Shown: positions 10,669 through 19,509, counted from the first letter of the stretch. The stretch is 64,000 nt of DNA from Azospirillum oleiclasticum (GCF_013423485.1 NZ_JABFFR010000013.1:124001-188000); one strand, 5' to 3'. The notes: a model not told the origin generated them from the sequence alone. Made by a program: numbers and translations.

Positions 10669-12060
10669 TCACAGGCCGAAGTCGGGCGGCGCGATCTCCA
10701 CCACATAGCCCACCCCCGGTGCGCGCGGGTCGCCGGAGGCCTGGCAGGCCTTGGACAGGTTCTCCGTGTTGCGCTGGCAGGTGACGAGGCTGACCCGGCC
10801 GGGGATGTCGGCCGGCCGGCCGGCGTGGATGGCGGGTGCCTGCGTCTCGCCGAGGACCGCCGGCAGGGCGGCGGCCAGCAGGGCGGCGGGGCCGGCGTTG
10901 CGGCCGTCGCCGGGGTTCGCCACACCCGTGCCGCCGAACAGGGTGCGGCCGACGATGACGTTGGTCAGCAGCGCCGGAGCGCCGAATCCGGCGCTGGTCA
11001 CGGGAACCGCGCCCAGCATGCCGGTGCCCGGCACCATCCGCCCGGTGCCGAAGGGGGCGCCCAGGGTGAAGGCGCAGGAGACGGCGTTTTCGTTGCCGTC
11101 CACCACAGTGAAGCCGGCGGCCGGCGCCTCCGCCCCGCCGCCGGTTCCCAGCGCCTGGAGCGCGCGGGCGACGCGCTGGGCGGCCGGGGCGTCCTCCCCC
11201 GCCTTCCAGGCGGCGGCGATGGCTTGGCCGGCACCCGCCTCCGGCAGGTCGGCGAATTGCAGGTCGTAGGGCTTCTGCGGCACGCTGACGGTGCCGCGCC
11301 AGGCCGGCTGGTAGCCGCGCAGCGCCGCCGGATCGATCCCCAGCGCCTGCGCGACCGGTCCGCTGAAGGAGCCATTGTAGATGGGCCCGACTCCCAGGCG
11401 GCGCACCTGCGACAGCAGGTTGCCGGCGTCGGTCTGGGCCAGCGGCGTGCCCTCCGCCGGCGGCTGGCCGCCCGGCATCAGGATGCGGCGCGCGTCGGCG
11501 TCCAGCCGGTTGCCGTGGGCGGCGAGGTCCTGCGCGAAGGCGCGGCTGACCGCCGGGTTGCGGTAGGCGGCCTGCTCCGCCTGCACCGCCACCTGCTCCC
11601 AGCGCAGCTTGCCCATCGTCCCCTGGAGCGCGTAGACGCCGCGCAGGAAGGCCGGCACGGCCGCCGTACCAGCGCCGCGCGGCAGGAAGTCCAGCGTGCG
11701 GTTCTCGCGCTTGGCGGCATCGAAGGTGACGCAGACGCCGCCGCCGCCGAATCCGACGCGCGACGGCAGCGTGGCCGTCATCATCAGCGCCATGGCGGCG
11801 GCGGCGTCGGCGGCGTTGCCGCCGGCGGTCAGCATGTCGCGGGCGAGTGCCGCGGCCCGCGGCTCGTCGGCGGCGACGAAGGCGAAGAGGGGATCCCCGG
11901 TGCGGAATCGGGTGTTGACGCAGCCGGGCAGAATCGCCACGGCTATCGCAATCGCGCCCCACCGTCGCCAGATTGCGGCGGTAGAGGACGGACCCTGGTT
12001 CCGGTGTGCGGAGGTGCGTGCGGTGCGCAAGCCAAGAAGGCTCGTTTCGGTCGTCGGCAT
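10669..12060 (-). CDS. Gamma-glutamyltransferase-like lipoprotein, probably catalytically dead
   Basis: Related to gamma-glutamyltransferases: GGNAADAAAAMALMMTATLP and FTVVDGNENAVSC with FGTGRMVPGTGMLG are family segments. At roughly 420-460 residues it is shorter than usual (about 580). Where active enzymes have the nucleophile threonine (TTHYSVVD in E. coli), this protein reads AAGFTVVD, so self-cleavage and transfer should fail. The N-terminus carries a lipoprotein signal ending LPGC. The start is uncertain: ATG 12060 is the nearest ATG but overlaps the divergent protease gene by 38 bases; a TTG near 12036 is another option. A structural or scavenged role, not glutathione turnover, is likely. 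Confidence 0.75.
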   Translation of the reverse strand: MPTTETSLLGLRTARTSAHRNQGPSSTAAIWRRWGAIAIAVAILPGCVNTRFRTGDPLFAFVAADEPRAAALARDMLTAGGNAADAAAAMALMMTATLPSRVGFGGGGVCVTFDAAKRENRTLDFLPRGAGTAAVPAFLRGVYALQGTMGKLRWEQVAVQAEQAAYRNPAVSRAFAQDLAAHGNRLDADARRILMPGGQPPAEGTPLAQTDAGNLLSQVRRLGVGPIYNGSFSGPVAQALGIDPAALRGYQPAWRGTVSVPQKPYDLQFADLPEAGAGQAIAAAWKAGEDAPAAQRVARALQALGTGGGAEAPAAGFTVVDGNENAVSCAFTLGAPFGTGRMVPGTGMLGAVPVTSAGFGAPALLTNVIVGRTLFGGTGVANPGDGRNAGPAALLAAALPAVLGETQAPAIHAGRPADIPGRVSLVTCQRNTENLSKACQASGDPRAPGVGYVVEIAPPDFGL

Positions 12061-13387
12061 GATGATCGGCTTGGTTCTCTCGTGGACGGCGCCCGCCCAC
12101 GCCCAGAGACGCGAACTCCAACTGCTGAGCGATGCGGAGACCGAGCATATCATCCGGGAGATGGTGCGGCCAATCTTCGAAGCGGCCGGCATCGTCCCCG
12201 AAGCGGTCAACATCGTGCTGGTCAACGACAAGACCATCAACGCCTTCGTGGCCGGCGGCCAGAACATCTTCATCCACACCGGCCTGCTGCTGCAGGCGGA
12301 CAACGCCGGCCAGCTCATCGGCGTGATCGCGCACGAGACCGGCCACATCGCCGGCGGCCACCTCGTGCGCGGCAACGAGGCGATGGAGAACGCCTTCCTG
12401 TCCTCGCTGATCGGGTTGGGGCTCGGTGTCGTCGGCGGGCTCGCGTCCGGCAACGCGGGGGCCGGTGCGGCGGGGCTGATGCTGGGCCAGCATCTGGCGG
12501 AGCGGAACTTCCTCAGCTTCTCGCGCGCGCAGGAATCCTCGGCGGACCAGGCCGGGCTGTCCTATCTGGAGCAGTCCAAGATGTCGGCGCAGGGCATGCT
12601 GACCTTCCTGGAGAAGTTGGGTGCCGACGAGCCGGTCTTCACCGACCGCGACGTCGGCTACCGCCTGACCCACCCGCTGACCCGCGAGCGCATCGACACC
12701 GTGCGCAACTTCGTCCAGCGTTCCCGCTTCACCGACCGTCCGGTGCCGGCCAAGGCCGAGGACGGGTTCGAGCGTATCCAGGCCAAGCTTCTGGCGTTCC
12801 TGGACCCGCTGGCGGCGCTGCGGCGCTACCGGCCGGAGGACCGCTCGATCGTCGCCCGCTACGGCCGCGCCTACGCCTATTTCCGCCAGGGCGACGTGCG
12901 CAACGCCCTACCGCTGGCCGACGGGCTGATCGCGGAGGAGCCGCGCAACGCCTTCTTCCACGAGATGAAGGGCGACCTGATGCTGCAGACCGGCCGCCCG
13001 ACTGAGGCGCTGGCCCCCTTCCGCAAGGCGATCGAGCTGGCCCCCGATTCCGCCCCCATCCGGGTGTCGCTGGCGCACGCCCTGCTGGAGCGCAACGACC
13101 CCCGCAACGCCGACGAGGCGATCCGCAACCTGCAGGTGGCGTCGCGCACGCAGGGGCGCTCCGCCTTCCTGTGGCGGCTGATGGCGCAGGCCTACAGCCT
13201 GAAGGGCGACCAGGGCATGCTCGCCTACGCCACGGCGGAGGAGGCGCTGGCCCGCGGCGACCGCGCCATGGCCCGCGTCCACGCCGAACGGGCGGAAAAG
13301 CTGCTGCCCGCCGGCTCCCCCGGCTGGATCCGCGCCCAGGACATCCGCGGCCTCGCCGGGCCGGGACCGGGGGAGAAGAGGAATTGA
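12023..13387 (+). CDS. M48-family metalloprotease with TPR tail (BepA-like)
   Basis: 454 residues with a signal peptide (cleavage likely after AHA at 26). The zinc site is HETGH (104-108), with a third ligand in ESSAD (171-175). The C-terminal half has TPR-like helical repeats (ALPLADGLIAEEPRNAFFHEMKGDLMLQTGRPTEA). This domain order matches BepA/YfgC, a periplasmic protease and chaperone that helps or clears LptD and BAM substrates. The start chosen is GTG 12023, because GGAGG at 12010-12014 sits eight bases upstream. It is divergent from the GGT-like lipoprotein gene. Confidence 0.9.
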   Translation: MRKPRRLVSVVGMMIGLVLSWTAPAHAQRRELQLLSDAETEHIIREMVRPIFEAAGIVPEAVNIVLVNDKTINAFVAGGQNIFIHTGLLLQADNAGQLIGVIAHETGHIAGGHLVRGNEAMENAFLSSLIGLGLGVVGGLASGNAGAGAAGLMLGQHLAERNFLSFSRAQESSADQAGLSYLEQSKMSAQGMLTFLEKLGADEPVFTDRDVGYRLTHPLTRERIDTVRNFVQRSRFTDRPVPAKAEDGFERIQAKLLAFLDPLAALRRYRPEDRSIVARYGRAYAYFRQGDVRNALPLADGLIAEEPRNAFFHEMKGDLMLQTGRPTEALAPFRKAIELAPDSAPIRVSLAHALLERNDPRNADEAIRNLQVASRTQGRSAFLWRLMAQAYSLKGDQGMLAYATAEEALARGDRAMARVHAERAEKLLPAGSPGWIRAQDIRGLAGPGPGEKRN

Positions 13388-13443
13388 TCGGGATGGCCGC
13401 CGGTGCCGGTGACGGCGCCGGGTCGGTCGGTTAGGATACGCTC

Positions 13444-13635
13444 ATGAACGCGCAGTCCCGCCCTGCCTCAGAAGAGCCCGTCCTGTCTCCTGCCAAGGAG
13501 CGGGAATACCGCGACCGCATCGCGGGCAAACTCCGGGCCCGTGGAACGCCGGAGGCGGAGATCCCCGGGCGTGTCGAGGAACTGCTGCACCGGCGCCTTC
13601 CGATCGATTTCCGCGCGGCCGGGCTTTTCGGCTGA
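13444..13635 (+). CDS. Small hypothetical protein
   Basis: 63 residues, not recognised. It is charged and helical (SPAKEREYRDRIAGKLRARGTPEAEIPGRVEELLHRRLP), without signal or membrane segment. ATG 13444 follows AGGA at a normal distance. It sits 56 bases after the protease gene and five bases before another small gene on the same strand. The protein-like composition and GC-biased codons favour a real gene, but support is modest. Confidence 0.5.
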   Translation: MNAQSRPASEEPVLSPAKEREYRDRIAGKLRARGTPEAEIPGRVEELLHRRLPIDFRAAGLFG

Positions 13636-13640
13636 CCGGC

Positions 13641-13856
13641 ATGGGATTTCCGGAGTTCCTGGCGCAGATGGACGCGCTGTGCGCCACACTTCGCGCCGAT
13701 CTCCGGCGTGGTGCCGATCGTGGGCATGTGTTGCGGCGGGCCCGGCAAGGGCTGGCCATGCTCGACAACGCCGTGACGGCGGATGATGGCGACACTATCC
13801 TCCATGAAATCGCGCGGGAGGATCTGTTGGACATCATCCGCTTGGCCGGTGGCTGA
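13641..13856 (+). CDS. Small hypothetical protein
   Basis: 71 residues, predicted all-helical (LAQMDALCATLRADLRRG, HVLRRARQGLAMLDNAVTADDGDTILHEIAREDLLDIIRLAGG). It starts five bases after the preceding small gene and lacks a clear ribosome binding site, so translational coupling to that gene is likely. Family unknown. Confidence 0.5.
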   Translation: MGFPEFLAQMDALCATLRADLRRGADRGHVLRRARQGLAMLDNAVTADDGDTILHEIAREDLLDIIRLAGG

Positions 13857-13973
13857 TCCGCCGTCGGCCGTGCCGCGTTCACGACCGCGTCACCTGCCCT
13901 GTCCGCCCCTTGCCCCGCGGCGGTTTTCCCGTCCATGGTAGCGTCCGTCAGCCCATTCCGGAGGTCTTCCGCC

Positions 13974-14711
13974 ATGTTCCGTTTCCGCGTCACCGCCTTT
14001 GCCGCCCTTGCCCTCCTCGCGGCCGCGGGGCCGGCGGCGGCGCAGGCCATGGACGACGCGCAGCGCCGTGCCATCGAGAGCGTGGTCCGCGACTACCTCG
14101 TCAAGAACCCCGAGGTGATCCTGGAGGCGATCCAGTCGCTCCAGGCCCGTGAACGCGAGCAGTCCGACCAGCAGGCCAAGCAGGCGCTGGTTGCCAACCG
14201 CCAGAAGCTGTTCGAGAACCCGGACAGCCCGGTGCTGGGCAACCCCAAGGGCGACGTCACGGTGGTGGAGTTCTTCGACTACCAGTGCGGCTATTGCAAG
14301 GCGGTGCACAACGACGTGCAGCGTCTGGTCAAGGATGACGGCAAGCTTCGCTTCGTGTTCAAGGAGTTCCCAATCCTGGGACCGGCCTCCGTCACCGCCT
14401 CCAAGGCGGCGCTCGCGGCCCGTGGCCAGGGCAAATACATGGAAATGCACGACGCGCTGATGACCCACCGCGGCCAGCTCGACGACGACACCGTGTACCG
14501 CCTCGCCCGCTCCGCCGGGCTGGACGTCGACCGGCTGAAGAAGGACATGGAGTCGCCGGACGTGCTCAAGGTCATCGCCACCAACCAGGCGCTGGCCGAG
14601 CAGCTCGGCATCCGCGGCACCCCCGGCTTCATCTTCGGCGACACCATCGTGCCCGGCGCCATCAAGCTGGACGAGATGAAGAAGCTGGTCGCCACGGTGC
14701 GCAAGGGCTGA
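13974..14711 (+). CDS. DsbA-family thiol:disulfide oxidoreductase, periplasmic
   Basis: 245 residues with a signal peptide (AAAQA). A helical N-terminal segment (RAIESVVRDYLVKNPEVILEAIQSLQ) precedes a thioredoxin-like domain with active site CGYC (105-108) and the cis-proline motif GTPGF. This layout matches COG1651/ScsC-type oxidoreductases, whose N-terminal helices can oligomerise, so it may be an isomerase instead of a pure oxidase. The start is ATG 13974, with GGAGG at 13960-13964 nine bases upstream; an earlier ATG at 13935 lacks a ribosome binding site and would spoil the signal peptide. It lies two bases before the phosphatase gene. Confidence 0.9.
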   Translation: MFRFRVTAFAALALLAAAGPAAAQAMDDAQRRAIESVVRDYLVKNPEVILEAIQSLQAREREQSDQQAKQALVANRQKLFENPDSPVLGNPKGDVTVVEFFDYQCGYCKAVHNDVQRLVKDDGKLRFVFKEFPILGPASVTASKAALAARGQGKYMEMHDALMTHRGQLDDDTVYRLARSAGLDVDRLKKDMESPDVLKVIATNQALAEQLGIRGTPGFIFGDTIVPGAIKLDEMKKLVATVRKG

Positions 14712-14713
14712 AC

Positions 14714-15328
14714 ATGGCGGGCAACCCCTCGGTCGTCGTCTTCGACATCGGCAACGTCCTGATCCAGTGGGACCCGCGCCACCTCTACCGCGACATCTTC
14801 GACGGCGACGAAACGCTGATGGAAAGCTTCCTGGCGGAGGTCTGCACCCCCGCCTGGAACCTGGAGCAGGACCGCGGCCGTCCCTGGGCGGAAGCCGTGG
14901 CGACGCTGGCGGCCGAGTTTCCGGATTGTGCGGAGTTGATCCGTGCCTTCGACGAGCGCTGGATGGAGATGGTGCCGGACGTGGTGCCCGGCACGCCCGA
15001 AATCCTCGAGGAGCTCAAGGAGCGCGGCGTGCCCGTCTACGCCATCACCAACTTCTCCGCCGACAAGTTCGTGCTGAGCCGGGAGCGTTACCCGTTCCTG
15101 GGCGGCTTCGACGGCATCGTGGTTTCGGGGGAGGTGGGGCTGGTCAAGCCGGACCACGCCATCTTCCACCGGCTGTTCGACGGGTTCGGCGTGCGACCCT
15201 CCGAGTCGCTGTTCATCGACGATTCGGAGGCCAACATCCGGGCCGCCGCTGAGCTGGGCATGCACACCCACCAATTCGCAGGTGCAGCGCGACTGAGGTC
15301 GGAGTTGGAAAAATTCGCGTTCCTATGA
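14714..15328 (+). CDS. HAD-superfamily phosphatase (YihX-like)
   Basis: 204 residues. Motif I is FDIGNVL (Asp11), where the usual second aspartate is glycine, as in the YihX sugar-phosphate phosphatase subgroup. ITNFSA provides motif II and LVKPDHAIF motif III, with DDSEANIRAA as the metal-binding motif IV. It is cytoplasmic. YihX acts on alpha-glucose-1-phosphate; the substrate here cannot be fixed from sequence. It is probably cotranscribed with the DsbA-like gene (two-base gap). Confidence 0.88.
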   Translation: MAGNPSVVVFDIGNVLIQWDPRHLYRDIFDGDETLMESFLAEVCTPAWNLEQDRGRPWAEAVATLAAEFPDCAELIRAFDERWMEMVPDVVPGTPEILEELKERGVPVYAITNFSADKFVLSRERYPFLGGFDGIVVSGEVGLVKPDHAIFHRLFDGFGVRPSESLFIDDSEANIRAAAELGMHTHQFAGAARLRSELEKFAFL

Positions 15329-15400
15329 TCTCGCTTGGCGAACGGTTATCCGGTAAGACATGATTGGTCCAACGAATGGGTGGGCTAAGGGGCCGATCGT

Positions 15401-16222
15401 ATGAACGCGAAGAGAACGTTGGTCCACAGACCGATGATGTCGCGACGTGACATACTGGGATATGCGGCGGGCGGCGTTCTGAGTCTTGTGCCACAACGGG
15501 CTCTTCATGCGAACAACTCTGGACATCGACTGATCCGCATGGTGGCCGGCGGTTCCTTTCCCCCTTTCACGGTGCTGGACGGCGACGGCCGCATGACCGG
15601 TGTCTACCCCGATGCCCTGGCGTCGATCGGGCGTGAACTCGACTGGACCTTCCAATACATGGCGGTCCCATGGGCGCGTGCGCAGGACATGGTCCGCACC
15701 GCCCAGGCGGACGGTTTCATCACGGTGCCGACCCCGGAGCGGCAGAATTACGCCCTGTTCGCCAAACAGCCCCTGGTGAGTGGGCTGGGCATGGTGATCG
15801 TGCATGCGGTCGATTCACCACGCCGGTCCGAGATCGAGCGCATCGCGAGCTACGACGATCTGCGGCCCTTCGCGCTGGTGGATTACATCGGCAACGGCTG
15901 GGGCAACGCCATCTGGGAATCCTGGCCGACCGTGGAGCGCGTGCGCGATCTGCGCACGCTGGTCCGCATGATCGCCACGGGCCGCGCGGACATTGCGCTG
16001 CAGCCGCGGTCGGTGGTGGAGGCGGTGGCCCGGCAGGCTGGGTTCGAAGGGCAGATCGTCTTCCACGCTGCCACATTCGCGGAACGCAGCACGTCCGGTG
16101 TTCATTTCGGCCTGCGCCGCAACTTCCCGGGGGCCGAGGCCAGTATGGCCCTCTATGAGGAGGTGCAGGCGCGCTTCATCGCCCGCCGTGGCGTGGATGA
16201 CCTGATGGAACGCTGGTCGTAA
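15401..16222 (+). CDS. Periplasmic solute-binding protein (SBP family 3-like)
   Basis: 273 residues. The N-terminus has SRRDILGYAAGG, a twin-arginine-like signal, followed by the type 3 binding-protein pattern: GSFPPFTVLDGDGRMTGVYPDALASIGREL, then VPWARAQDMVRTAQADGFITVPTPERQ. Proteins of this kind bind amino acids or related solutes, or act as extracytoplasmic sensors. No ABC permease or ATPase gene is adjacent, so an orphan binding or sensory role is possible. An alternative start is ATG 15434, just before the twin-arginine motif. AAGGGG lies nine bases before the chosen ATG. Confidence 0.8.
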   Translation: MNAKRTLVHRPMMSRRDILGYAAGGVLSLVPQRALHANNSGHRLIRMVAGGSFPPFTVLDGDGRMTGVYPDALASIGRELDWTFQYMAVPWARAQDMVRTAQADGFITVPTPERQNYALFAKQPLVSGLGMVIVHAVDSPRRSEIERIASYDDLRPFALVDYIGNGWGNAIWESWPTVERVRDLRTLVRMIATGRADIALQPRSVVEAVARQAGFEGQIVFHAATFAERSTSGVHFGLRRNFPGAEASMALYEEVQARFIARRGVDDLMERWS

Positions 16223-16236
16223 GGGGGTCGATTGGA

Positions 16237-16253
16237 GGCGCGCGCAGCGCGCC
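16237..16253. terminator. Hairpin between convergent genes
   Basis: A 7-bp GC-only stem (GGCGCGC/GCGCGCC) with a 3-base loop lies in the 53-base gap between the solute-binding protein and midA stop codons. No U-tract is present, so it is only a possible bidirectional terminator. Confidence 0.3.
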
Positions 16254-16275
16254 CCGACATCGGACCGCCGCTCAC

Positions 16276-17418
16276 TCACCCGAAACCCGCCGGTGCGCCG
16301 AGACCCGGTGTCGCGATCGCCAATGCCTTGAACAATGTCCCCATCCCGTCCGGCCCCAGAAGCCGGTCGAGTGCCGCGTCGATGGCGGCGGCTTGCGGCG
16401 GGGTGGCGTTGCGCTTCAGTGCGTCGGCGCGCTGCAGGATGCCGAGCCCGAGCAGCAGGTCGCGCTGGTCGACCGGGCCGAAGCTTTCGGCACCCGCCGC
16501 GCGCGCCGCGGCGGCGATGGCGGTGAAGTCCACATGAGCCGTCAGGTCCGCCTCGCCGGGGTGCTCCAGCACCGGGGCGAAGGCGTGGCGGCGCACCGCC
16601 TGCAACGTCTCCCCCAGCGCCGGGCCGCGGCCGTGGCCGTAGTCGATGACCAGCGCCGCACCACCCTGCGTCGCCAGCCGGGCGGCGAGGCTGCGGGCGA
16701 CGGCCTCCGCGGCGGGGCAGATCTCGAACACGCTGCCGGGGGCGGCGCCGGCCAGCCGCTCCGGCGCCAGCCCGGCGGCGGGGCTGCCGAAGGCTTCCAG
16801 CACGAAGCGGAAGCGGGGATCGTCGTGGGTGGACTCCGGGTCCACATCGACCAGCCGCTCGGTCCAGCCATGCTCCGTCTTCTGGAGCTGGCGGATGGGC
16901 AGCGCGTCGAAGAACTCGTTGGCGATCACCAGCGCCGGGCCGTCCGGCACATCCTCCAGCCGGTCGTGCCAGCGCACGCCGCCATGGGCGAGCGGGAAGG
17001 GCGCCAGGGTGCGCCGCTGCCGCTCGCGCAGCACCGGGCTCGTCTCCACCAGATGCACGGCGACGGCGTTGCGGAAGTCGGGCACCAGGGACGCGGCGCG
17101 CAGCGCGTCGGCCATCAGCGTGCCGCGGCCGGGCCCCAGCTCCACCAGCCGCACCGGCGACGGGCCGCCCATGCGCGCCCACAGGTCGATGCACCACAGC
17201 CCGATCAGTTCGCCGAACATCTGGCTGACCTCGGGCGCGGTGACGAAGTCGCCGCCTTCGCCGAAGGGATCGCGGGTCGTGTAATAGCCCAGCGTGGGGT
17301 GGCCCAACGCCTCCGCCATGAAGGCGGCGACGGTCAGCGGGCCTTCCAGCGCGATCCGCCGGGCGAGCCGGCGCGCCAGCGTGTCGGTTCCGTCCCCCCC
17401 GGTCGGCGCAGCGTTCAT
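16276..17418 (-). CDS. SAM-dependent protein arginine methyltransferase-like protein (MidA/NDUFAF7 family)
   Basis: 380 residues, cytoplasmic. The family start EGPLTVAAFMAEALGHPTLGYY, then GEGGDFVTAPEVSQMFGELIG and the SAM-binding ELGPGRGTL are diagnostic of DUF185/MidA. The mitochondrial homologue NDUFAF7 dimethylates an arginine of complex I subunit NDUFS2; the bacterial target is not established. The start ATG 17418 overlaps the lgt stop (ATGA), so the genes are coupled. Confidence 0.9.
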   Translation of the reverse strand: MNAAPTGGDGTDTLARRLARRIALEGPLTVAAFMAEALGHPTLGYYTTRDPFGEGGDFVTAPEVSQMFGELIGLWCIDLWARMGGPSPVRLVELGPGRGTLMADALRAASLVPDFRNAVAVHLVETSPVLRERQRRTLAPFPLAHGGVRWHDRLEDVPDGPALVIANEFFDALPIRQLQKTEHGWTERLVDVDPESTHDDPRFRFVLEAFGSPAAGLAPERLAGAAPGSVFEICPAAEAVARSLAARLATQGGAALVIDYGHGRGPALGETLQAVRRHAFAPVLEHPGEADLTAHVDFTAIAAAARAAGAESFGPVDQRDLLLGLGILQRADALKRNATPPQAAAIDAALDRLLGPDGMGTLFKALAIATPGLGAPAGFG

Positions 17419-18218
17419 ACCGGGACCGTCCGCCGGCTGCGCAGCGCCATCCACAGGCCGAAGGCCACCATCGGCAGCGACAGCAACTGCCCCATCGTCG
17501 CCCCGCCCCACAGGAAGCCGAGCTGGGCGTCCGGCTCCCGGAAGAACTCCGCCGCTATGCGGGCCAGGCCGTAGCCGATGAAGAAGATGCCCGCCGCCAT
17601 GCCCGGCCGCCCCCGCACCGCCGGCAGCCGCACCACGACCGCCATGACGATGAAGAGCACGAGACCCTCCAGCACCGCCTCGTAGAGCTGGCTGGGATGG
17701 CGCGGGATCTGCAGCGGGTCGCGCGGGAACACCATGGCCCAGGGCACGCCCTCGCCGGCGCGGCCGTACAGCTCGCCGTTGATGAAGTTGGCGATGCGGC
17801 CGAAGAACAGCCCGATGGGGGCGGCGGCGGCGATCAGGTCGCCGAAGGCGAAGGGCGAGATGCCGCGGCTGCGGCAGAACAGCAGGATGGCGACCAGCAC
17901 CCCGGTCAGCCCGCCGTGGAAGGACATGCCGCCCTTCCACACCGCCAAAGCCTCCAGCGGGTTCGCCGCGTAATAGGGCAGGTTGTAGAACAGCACATAG
18001 CCCAGCCGCCCGCCGACGATCACGCCCACCACCGCCCAGGTCAGGAAGTCGTCGTAGTCCTCCGGTTCCGGCCGGCCGGGCGCTCCCGCCGCCAGCCGCA
18101 GGCAGTAGCGCCAGCCCAGGATGAAGCCGGCCAGATAGGCCAGCGCGTACCAGCGGATGGCCACCGGCCCGATCTCGAAGGCGATCGGGTCGATGACGGG
18201 GAAGGCCATGGCGAGCAT
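17415..18218 (-). CDS. lgt: Prolipoprotein diacylglyceryl transferase
   Basis: 267 residues, multi-pass inner-membrane enzyme. It transfers diacylglyceryl from phosphatidylglycerol to the lipobox cysteine of prolipoproteins, the first step for every lipoprotein in this window. Signature segments are GGRLGYVLFYN, MSFHGGLTG and GRIANFINGELYGR, with the essential histidine and arginine positions present. It lies 13 bases after hldD and overlaps midA; hldD-lgt-midA form one minus-strand unit. Confidence 0.97.
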   Translation of the reverse strand: MLAMAFPVIDPIAFEIGPVAIRWYALAYLAGFILGWRYCLRLAAGAPGRPEPEDYDDFLTWAVVGVIVGGRLGYVLFYNLPYYAANPLEALAVWKGGMSFHGGLTGVLVAILLFCRSRGISPFAFGDLIAAAAPIGLFFGRIANFINGELYGRAGEGVPWAMVFPRDPLQIPRHPSQLYEAVLEGLVLFIVMAVVVRLPAVRGRPGMAAGIFFIGYGLARIAAEFFREPDAQLGFLWGGATMGQLLSLPMVAFGLWMALRSRRTVPV

Positions 18219-18231
18219 CGGCGGGGCGGCC

Positions 18232-19218
18232 TCAGGCGTAGGGATCGTCGGTGGACAGGAAGTCCTGCACGTAACGGCGCACCCCCTCCTCCAGCTCCGT
18301 GAAGGGCAGGTCGAAGCCGGCGGCGCGCAGCTTCCCGGTGTCGGCCTGGGTGAAATACTGGTACTTGCCCTGCAACTCCTCCGGCATGTCGAAATACTCG
18401 ATGTCCGGGGCGCGGCCGAGTGCGGCGAAAGTCGCCTCCGCCAGGTCGCGGAAGCTGCGGGCGCGGCCGGTGCCGACGTTGAACAGGCCCGACACGCCTG
18501 GGTTGTCCAGCAGCCACAGCATCACGTCCACGCAGTCGCCGACCCAGATGAAGTCGCGGAGCTGGCCGCCATGGTCGTAGTCGGGGCGGTGCGACTTGAA
18601 GAGCCGGGCGCCCTTGCCGGTGGCGAGCTGCGGGTGCAGCTTGGCGACCACGCTCATCATGTCGCCCTTGTGCCGCTCGTTGGGGCCGTAGACGTTGAAG
18701 AACTTGAGCCCGGCCCATTGCGGCGGGGCCGGCTCGCCGCGCACCACGGCGCGGGCCACGCGGCGGTCGAACAGGTGCTTGGACCAGCCATAGGCGTTCA
18801 GCGGGCGCAGCATGGCCAGCGCGTCGGGCTGCTCGTCGTCCACGAAACCGTGCTCGCCGCCGCCGTAGGTGGCGGCCGACGAGGCGTAGATCAGCCGGGC
18901 GCCGCGCCATGCGCACCAGCGCCACAGCTCCATCGACAGCACCACGTTGTTGCGGACGATCAGGTCCACGTCGCGTTCGGTGGTGGCGGAGATGGCGCCC
19001 AAGTGGAAGACCACGTCCACCTCGGCCGCGTGGGCGTCGAGGAAGGCCATGACCTCCTCCGGCGGCACCAGGGCCGCCAGCTCGCGCTTGGCGAGGTTGC
19101 GCCACTTGTCGTCGCTGCCGAAGCGATCGACCACCGCGACATCGACGATTCCCCGCGCTTCCAGCGCCGCCACCAGGTTCGATCCGATGAAGCCGGCTCC
19201 GCCGGTGACCACGATCAT
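18232..19218 (-). CDS. hldD: ADP-L-glycero-D-manno-heptose 6-epimerase
   Basis: 328 residues, cytoplasmic SDR-type epimerase making the heptose donor for LPS inner core. It has the NAD(P)-binding TGGAGFIGSN at the N-terminus, DRFGSDDKWRNL, HLGAISATTE, and the YxxxK catalytic pair in NAYGWSKHLFD. FKSHRPDYDHGGQLRDFIWVGD is typical of HldD. No other heptose gene is adjacent. It is the first gene of the hldD-lgt-midA unit and divergent from the ubiK-like gene. Confidence 0.95.
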   Translation of the reverse strand: MIVVTGGAGFIGSNLVAALEARGIVDVAVVDRFGSDDKWRNLAKRELAALVPPEEVMAFLDAHAAEVDVVFHLGAISATTERDVDLIVRNNVVLSMELWRWCAWRGARLIYASSAATYGGGEHGFVDDEQPDALAMLRPLNAYGWSKHLFDRRVARAVVRGEPAPPQWAGLKFFNVYGPNERHKGDMMSVVAKLHPQLATGKGARLFKSHRPDYDHGGQLRDFIWVGDCVDVMLWLLDNPGVSGLFNVGTGRARSFRDLAEATFAALGRAPDIEYFDMPEELQGKYQYFTQADTGKLRAAGFDLPFTELEEGVRRYVQDFLSTDDPYA

Positions 19219-19450
19219 GTGCCTGCGACCTCAGTTCCGCTCCGGGCGTCGCGCCCGCGGCCGTTATAGGCGCGCCCGCCCGCCCCCGCAAGGCGGGGTT
19301 GACCGGGCCGGGGCCACGGCGTCATGCTGATGGAGGAACACCGCGGAGCCTGCCGATGCCGTTCGTGTTTGCCCGACGCCGCTCCGCCCGATGCCGCCAC
19401 GCGGCACCGCCGCGCATGGCTCCTTGCGGGTCAACACACGGGTTATCACG

Positions 19451-19479
19451 TTGAATCCGGACGGCAGCCCGCCCATAAT
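19451..19479 (+). promoter_or_regulatory. Candidate sigma70-type promoter for ubiK-like gene
   Basis: TTGAAT (19451-19456), a 17-base spacer and CATAAT (19474-19479) lie about 30 bases before the ATG at 19510, giving a short leader. In this GC-rich background a well-spaced pair like this is a reasonable promoter call. Confidence 0.55.
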
Positions 19480-19509
19480 CCAGAGTGCAATTGTACCGGA
19501 TGTGAAACG

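Noticed and set aside
10669-12060. Functional gamma-glutamyltranspeptidase
   Set aside because: The nucleophile threonine position is alanine.
10033-13005. Long plus-strand open frame across tssJ, the GGT-like gene and the protease
   Set aside because: Arg/Gly/His-rich shadow of genes with recognised families in other frames.
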